Source: Endobacterium cereale (GTDB lineage Bacteria; Pseudomonadota; Alphaproteobacteria; Rhizobiales; Rhizobiaceae). Taken from it: a stretch of 64,000 nucleotides of DNA. How positions within the stretch are numbered: the first letter of the stretch is position 1; each line of letters opens with the position of its first letter. The translations under genes were made by a program, and so were the position numbers. Below, in pieces: positions 59,631 to 64,000 of this stretch. The notes below the pieces were generated by a model. That model made no database searches. It was given only the letters and a program-made list of their open reading frames with translations, and was not told where the DNA came from. The stretch is taken from the NCBI RefSeq assembly GCF_009617585.1, contig NZ_WIXI01000050.1:248001-312000 (forward strand). The letters are read 5' to 3'.

Positions 59631-60056
59631 TCAGTTCATTGATCCCGTGGTGCTGACATCGCGCTGGTCCTCCGGCGTCTGCTCCGGTTTTACACCATCG
59701 ATGCTGTTGCGGGCGGCGCGCACGATCGGTGCTGCCATGGCAGGTCCCGTCTTGCGGCCCTGGACGAGATCGCTCTGGCGCTCCACCATCAATTGCAGGT
59801 TCATGTTGTTGGCGCAGCCCGGCGGCAGATACATCGGGTCTTCGGTGACGTCAGGTGTCACGCAGGCATCCGGCACGAGACGACCGCTTGCCTGTTTTTC
59901 ATAACCCTTGCTGACGGCACCAGACCCTTGCGCATAATGATAGTTGGGCGAATAGGGCAGGGGATCGCGTTCCTTGCTGTTCTGGCAACCCGAGAGGGCG
60001 AGAACTGCAAGTGCGAGGGCAAGGCGTGGTCCGGTGATGCAGGTCTCAATCGACAT
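59631..60056 (-). CDS. short CpaD-like lipoprotein
   Basis: 141-residue lipoprotein from ATG 60056, overlapping the secretin stop by 11 bases. Signal peptide with lipobox ALSGC. The C-terminal part (LPPGCANNMNLQLMVERQSD, then LVQGRKTGP) matches the C-terminal signature of CpaD, a Tad pilus outer-membrane lipoprotein whose members are usually over 200 residues. Here the N-terminal part is mostly missing. It is downstream of, and coupled with, the CpaC/RcpA-like secretin. Confidence 0.72.
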   Translation of the reverse strand: MSIETCITGPRLALALAVLALSGCQNSKERDPLPYSPNYHYAQGSGAVSKGYEKQASGRLVPDACVTPDVTEDPMYLPPGCANNMNLQLMVERQSDLVQGRKTGPAMAAPIVRAARNSIDGVKPEQTPEDQRDVSTTGSMN

Positions 60057-61386
60057 AGAAGCCGAACCCCTTGTTGATTTTCGTGCGTTTGGTGGCGACC
60101 GGGCCGGAGAGTGCACCGTTCGGGCTGTCGAGCGGGGTTTTCATACTGCGAGCTTCGACCGGCTCCACCAGATAGGGCGTGATCAGGATCACCAGTTCGG
60201 TCTCGTTGCGCTGGTAACGTTTTGATTTGAACAGGTCGCCGAGGATCGGCATGTCGCCCAGCATCGGCACCTTCTCGATGTCCTGCGAGGCGCTGCGCTG
60301 GAAGAGACCTGCAATCGCAAAGGTCTGGCCGCTGCCGACTTCCACTGTGGTATCGGCGCGCCGCACCTGTAGTCCCGGCACCTGCAGATTGGCGATGTTG
60401 ACCATGCCGCTGGCCGAGAGGCTCGATACTTCCGGGCGTACCCGCATGTTGATCCGGCCATTAGGCAGCAGTGCCGGCGTGAAGAGCAGCGAGACGCCGT
60501 ATTGCTTGTATTCGATGCCGATCTGCTGGTTGCCGACCGGTACCGGCACCGGAATTTCGCCGCCCGCGAGGAAGCTGGCGGTTTCGCCGGTGACGGCTGT
60601 GATATTGGGTTCGGCGAGAACCGTGAGGATACCGTTCGCCTGCAGGGCTTCCAGCAGGGCGTCGACACGGCCGCCGCTCCATGCGGCGCCGGTGCTCAGC
60701 GCATTGGATGCACCGCTTGCCGCATCGCGGGCGAGACTGCCGCCGGAGACGAAACCGAAGGAAAAATTGCCGGCGCTGACAAAGGCGTCCCAGGTGACAC
60801 CGTAGCGGAGCAGCTGGTTGCGGGACACTTCAGCGAAACGAACGCGGATATTGACTTGGTTGGAGCCGGACACGGTGGTGTTGTTGACCGGCGGCTGGTT
60901 TTCCGGCGCATGGGCTTCCATTGCGCTTTGCGTGTCCATCGCCTCCTGCATCGTGTTGGCATGGCCCTTGGCGAAAGGCTGTTCGCCGAAAAGCGAGATC
61001 TTGATCGTGCTGTTGGGCTGTACGGCGCGCTGCGCCTCCTGCACGGGGCGCGAATCCGGCATGACCCAGAAATCGACGGAGCCGCGTGTCTGCTCATCGG
61101 GGCTGAGAGCGATCAGGTTGGTGCGGCCTGTCTTCAGCGCAAACACGTAGACGACGCCGGGGGAAACGACGCGAACATCGGCGATCTTGGCATCGGCCAT
61201 GAAGACGGATTCGACCGGCTGATCGAAACGCAGGATGCGGCCTTGGCCGAGCGGCAGGGCGACGGCTTCGCCGGCCTTGGCATCGATGCTGAAGGATTCT
61301 GCTTGGGCTTGCGGGGCAAGCAGACAGACGGCGAGGAGGAGCAGAAGGAAATATCGTCCCTTTGCCAGGATGGTCGATTTTGTCAT
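60046..61386 (-). CDS. secretin of the CpaC/RcpA (Tad-pilus) type in a type III locus
   Basis: 446-residue outer-membrane pore subunit. Signal peptide (YFLLLLLAVCLLAPQAQA), an N-terminal pilus-type domain about 32-115 (EAVALPLGQGRILRFDQPVE, VVSPGVVYVFALKTGRTNLI), then the secretin domain (about 165-430): VNIRVRFAEVSRNQLLRYGV, GILTVLAEPNITAVTGETAS, FLAGGEIPVPV, LRPEVS-like RVRPEVSSLSASG and LGDMPILGDLFKS with ELVILITPYLVEP. The N-domain and the V-R-F-A-E-V-x-R motif are those of CpaC/RcpA, not of SctC/YscC/HrcC or the short NolW-type proteins. It is downstream of sctV by 91 bases. Confidence 0.88.
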   Translation of the reverse strand: MTKSTILAKGRYFLLLLLAVCLLAPQAQAESFSIDAKAGEAVALPLGQGRILRFDQPVESVFMADAKIADVRVVSPGVVYVFALKTGRTNLIALSPDEQTRGSVDFWVMPDSRPVQEAQRAVQPNSTIKISLFGEQPFAKGHANTMQEAMDTQSAMEAHAPENQPPVNNTTVSGSNQVNIRVRFAEVSRNQLLRYGVTWDAFVSAGNFSFGFVSGGSLARDAASGASNALSTGAAWSGGRVDALLEALQANGILTVLAEPNITAVTGETASFLAGGEIPVPVPVGNQQIGIEYKQYGVSLLFTPALLPNGRINMRVRPEVSSLSASGMVNIANLQVPGLQVRRADTTVEVGSGQTFAIAGLFQRSASQDIEKVPMLGDMPILGDLFKSKRYQRNETELVILITPYLVEPVEARSMKTPLDSPNGALSGPVATKRTKINKGFGFYVD

Positions 61387-61477
61387 TCTCGCGGTCGTCT
61401 CCCCATGCGTCGTGCCGGACCAGGCCAGACACGATTCGCGCGGCAGCCCAGTTGAGGGCTACACGCGCGGTTTATGG

Positions 61478-63649
61478 TTAACCAAAAGTTAGCGCGGGCT
61501 TTTCCTGCGCGGTTTCGGCCTCGTTAGTCTCTGATTTCGTTGATCGATTTCGGATTTGTGAATTTATTGTGACGGACATCAGCGACTGCACGGAATATTC
61601 CGGCGCGATCTCCTGATAGGAGATGACCGGCAGTTCGATATCGTTGCGAATGAGGTAGTTGCGCATGACGCGGCGGATATCGAGCGAGGTCAGGAGCACT
61701 GATGTCTGCTGGTCGCCGCCATCGGAAAGCGCCTGGCGCAGTTGCGACAGCATGGCGCGCGATGCGTCTTCCGGCAGAGCCAGCATCTTGCCGACACCGG
61801 TGCTCTTGATGGCGTTGCGGATCGCATCTTCCGCAGCGCGTGACAGCACATAGGCGGAAAGAACGCGGTTGAGCTGAGCATGGCGATGGCAGATCTGGCG
61901 GGCAAGCGCGATGCGCACCCGCTCGGTGAGAAGCAGCGCATCGGTTTCGCGGCCGCCCCATTCGACCAGCGCTTCAAGGATGGCGCGCAGATTGCCGATC
62001 GGCACATCCTCTTCCACCAGCCGGCGCAGGATATCGGAGAGCTTGTTGAGCGGCACGACGCGCGTCGCTTCTTTCACCAGTTCCCCATATTCGCCTTCCA
62101 TCAGGGTCAGCAGCTCGCGGGTTTCCTGAATGCCGATGAAATGTGCCGCATACCGTCGCAGCGAATGCGACAGGCTTTTGGCGAGCGTCGCGGCGGGATC
62201 GTGAAAACCGATGCCGGCTTCGGACAATGAGTCCGCTTCAGCGGCGCCAATCCAGATGGCGCGCTGTCCCGCCACGTGGGCTGGACCATTGTGGCGCGGT
62301 ACCTGCAACAGATCGAGATGCATGGGGTCGTCGTTCAGCAGCAGCGTATTGTGTGGGATTTCGCCCTCGACGATCGGCACGCCTTCAAGATCGATACGAA
62401 AACGATCCGGCAAAAGTGACGGGTCGGGACGCATCTCGACGGCCGGCATGTCCAGCCCGAGATCGGCTTTCAGCATGTCGCGGACATGGTCGGCTTCAAG
62501 GCGAAAACGCTCGGGCCATACGGCCTCGCCGATATGCGCGCCGACATGGGCGACGACACGGTGGCGGGTCGAGCCGCTGGAGATGACCGTGTGCTCGATG
62601 ACCGGGCCATCCTCGACCTCGATCATATCCGGTTCCGGCTGCTGAACCGGTGGCTGCGCGGCTTTGGGGCGACGGCGGCCGATCGTGAAGGCAAAGCCAC
62701 CGAATAAGGCGGCAAGTGCCAGAAAAATCAGCGTCGGAAAGCCGGGAACGAAGGCCGCTCCGAGAAGGATGACGGCGGCGAGCCACAGCGCCTTGTCGCT
62801 TGATCCGAGTTGGCGGAAAATTTCGGTGCCGAGGTCGGCTTCGGTTTCGGAGGCGACGCGGGTAACCACGGTGCCGGCGGCAATCGAGATCAGCAGCGCC
62901 GGGATCTGGGCGATCAGGCCATCGCCGACCGTCAGCAGCGAATAGGTGTGGGATGCGTCGGAAAAACTCATGCCGCGGCTGAGCATGCCGATCAGCAGCC
63001 CGCCGATCAGGTTGACGAACACGATGATGATGCCGGTGATGGCGTCACCCTTCACGAATTTCATGGCGCCGTCCATGGCGCCGTAAAGCTGGCTTTCCCG
63101 CTCCAGCCGGCCGCGACGGCTGCGGGCTTCGGTCTGGTCGATGTCGCCATTGCGCAGGTCGTTGTCGATCGACATCTGCTTGCCGGGCATGGCATCGAGC
63201 GTGAAGCGGGCGGCGACTTCGGCCACACGTTCTGCACCCTTGGTGATAACGATGAACTGGGCGGCGGTGATGATCAGGAAGACGACGAGGCCGACCACGA
63301 CTTCGCCGCCGATGACGAATTTGCCGAAGGTTGCGACGATATCACCGGCATCCGCATGCAGAAGGATGAGGCGTGTGGTGGTGATCGACAGGGCGAGACG
63401 GAAGAGCGTGGCGATCAGGATGATGGGCGGCAGCGAGGAAAAATCGCCAGGTCGGCCGATATAGAAGGCGACGACGAGGACCAGAAGGCTGAGTGCCATG
63501 TTGACGGCGATCAGCATGTCCACAGCCAAGGTCGGTAGCGGAATGACCATCATGATGACAGCCAGCATCATGAAGCTCGCGACGATGACATCGGAGCGAT
63601 AGGACGCCATGCGCGCAAAACGGTTGAGCGTGCCGAGAATGCCAGTCAT
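61478..63649 (-). CDS. sctV: type III secretion export gate protein SctV
   Basis: 723-residue FlhA/LcrD/SctV-family protein that forms the nonameric export gate. The N-terminal half has about seven to eight helices; the FHIPEP signature reads RFTLDAMPGKQMSID (149-162). The C-terminal cytoplasmic domain (about 350-723) includes HLDLLQVPRHNGP, IGIQETRELLTLMEGEYGEL and VPLNKLSDILRRLVEEDVPI, typical of SctV. ATG 63649 overlaps the stop of the upstream TPR gene as ATGA. SctV and flagellar FlhA are close in sequence, but neighbouring secretin genes favour the non-flagellar system. Confidence 0.94.
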   Translation of the reverse strand: MTGILGTLNRFARMASYRSDVIVASFMMLAVIMMVIPLPTLAVDMLIAVNMALSLLVLVVAFYIGRPGDFSSLPPIILIATLFRLALSITTTRLILLHADAGDIVATFGKFVIGGEVVVGLVVFLIITAAQFIVITKGAERVAEVAARFTLDAMPGKQMSIDNDLRNGDIDQTEARSRRGRLERESQLYGAMDGAMKFVKGDAITGIIIVFVNLIGGLLIGMLSRGMSFSDASHTYSLLTVGDGLIAQIPALLISIAAGTVVTRVASETEADLGTEIFRQLGSSDKALWLAAVILLGAAFVPGFPTLIFLALAALFGGFAFTIGRRRPKAAQPPVQQPEPDMIEVEDGPVIEHTVISSGSTRHRVVAHVGAHIGEAVWPERFRLEADHVRDMLKADLGLDMPAVEMRPDPSLLPDRFRIDLEGVPIVEGEIPHNTLLLNDDPMHLDLLQVPRHNGPAHVAGQRAIWIGAAEADSLSEAGIGFHDPAATLAKSLSHSLRRYAAHFIGIQETRELLTLMEGEYGELVKEATRVVPLNKLSDILRRLVEEDVPIGNLRAILEALVEWGGRETDALLLTERVRIALARQICHRHAQLNRVLSAYVLSRAAEDAIRNAIKSTGVGKMLALPEDASRAMLSQLRQALSDGGDQQTSVLLTSLDIRRVMRNYLIRNDIELPVISYQEIAPEYSVQSLMSVTINSQIRNRSTKSETNEAETAQEKPALTFG

Positions 63650-63975
63650 TGCGGCCCCCGCAAGTGCAGATAGTCACGAAAGCAGCGATAGGCCTGCGGT
63701 TTGTCGTCCAGCACCCAGAAGGCACGCGCACGAAGAAGATGCGAAGACGGATCACCGTCGATTTCCATCAGCCTGTCCAATGCGCCGAGTGCACGCTCAC
63801 CGGCGCCGTTTTCGATCAGGGCGGCTGCGAGGCTGCGCAGGATGCCGGGATCTTCCGGCTCGATGCGGTTGGCGATCAGTAGGAACACGAGGCCGCGGCC
63901 CTTCTGGCCGCTGCGCATGTAGATGTAACCGAGCGCATGCATCAGTTCAGCGGAATCGGCATCGGTGCGGTTCAT
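63646..63975 (-). CDS. small TPR protein coupled to sctV (type III chaperone-like)
   Basis: 109-residue helical protein with three TPR-like units (AELMHALGYIYMRSGQKGRG, PGILRSLAAALIENGAGERA, SHLLRARAFWVLDDKPQAYR), no signal peptide. AAGG lies upstream of ATG 63975 and its stop overlaps the sctV start. Size and fold fit the YscG-type or LcrH/SycD-type chaperones of type III needle or translocator proteins. If it binds translocators, the three large proteins are possible clients. The upstream part of the operon is outside the window. Confidence 0.75.
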   Translation of the reverse strand: MNRTDADSAELMHALGYIYMRSGQKGRGLVFLLIANRIEPEDPGILRSLAAALIENGAGERALGALDRLMEIDGDPSSHLLRARAFWVLDDKPQAYRCFRDYLHLRGPQ

Positions 63976-64000
63976 TCCGGACCGCCTTCCTCATCGATCC

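Noticed and set aside
1..64000. tRNA, rRNA, CRISPR arrays, transposases
   Set aside because: No cloverleaf-type gene, repeat-spacer array or transposase motif was recognised by eye; a small RNA could still be missed.

Overview
The window looks like a high-GC alphaproteobacterial chromosome or chromid segment from the Rhizobiaceae (Rhizobium/Agrobacterium type). Pointers are a rhizobial-style hmuT plus TonB heme receptor with a TGA-N9-TCA (RirA/IRO-type) palindrome, a dmeRF nickel/cobalt efflux pair, arginase and ornithine cyclodeaminase next to an Lrp-family regulator, and several solute importers paired with GntR or LysR regulators. No tRNA, rRNA, CRISPR array or intact insertion sequence was seen.

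Layout. 0-10.5 kb: heme uptake (hmuT at the left edge, receptor at 6.9-9.2 kb) interleaved with a chemoreceptor, an arginine/ornithine catabolic pair with a divergent Lrp regulator, and a fold-III PLP enzyme. 10.6-18.4 kb: hexuronate module (Ldh2-type dehydrogenase, FadR-type GntR regulator with a perfect 8-3-8 palindrome upstream, DctPQM TRAP importer, uxuA, uxuB-like). 18.5-21.7 kb: YghU-type glutathione enzyme and small unknown genes. 21.9-28 kb: a GntR regulator translationally overlapped with a PLP C-S lyase and followed by a complete CUT1 sugar ABC importer. 28-32.5 kb: small unknown genes, a DapA-like protein without the Schiff-base lysine, and dmeR-dmeF. 32.7-37.1 kb: oligopeptidase B and tail-specific protease Prc, divergent. 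37.2-45.4 kb: LysR regulator divergent from a five-gene branched-chain-type ABC importer followed by a GMC oxidoreductase and a 3-hydroxyisobutyrate-dehydrogenase-like enzyme.

45.6-64 kb is the most unusual part. It carries type III secretion export-apparatus genes (sctV, sctU and a small TPR gene overlapping sctV) together with a secretin and lipoproteins that look like the outer-membrane set of a Tad pilus (CpaC/RcpA-like secretin, short CpaD-like lipoprotein, TadD-like TPR lipoprotein), an L,D-transpeptidase, and three very large proteins (1101, 1239 and 1060 residues). The three large proteins have repeat-rich soluble N-terminal regions (one with LysM) and a similar Gly/Ala-rich hydrophobic C-terminal segment; one ends in an EF-hand-like loop. 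I infer that they are the secreted or translocator substrates of this system. SctU has SPDG where the family has the self-cleaving NPTH. The rest of the apparatus (ATPase, SctR/S/T, rings, needle) would have to lie beyond the right edge or elsewhere.

How the parts work together: most of the left 45 kb is nutrient capture (heme iron, hexuronates, sugars, an amino-acid-like substrate, arginine) under local transcriptional control, typical of a soil or plant-associated heterotroph. The right 18 kb is a protein-export locus probably aimed at a eukaryotic host or predator. All functional statements come from reading motifs by eye; no database search was run.
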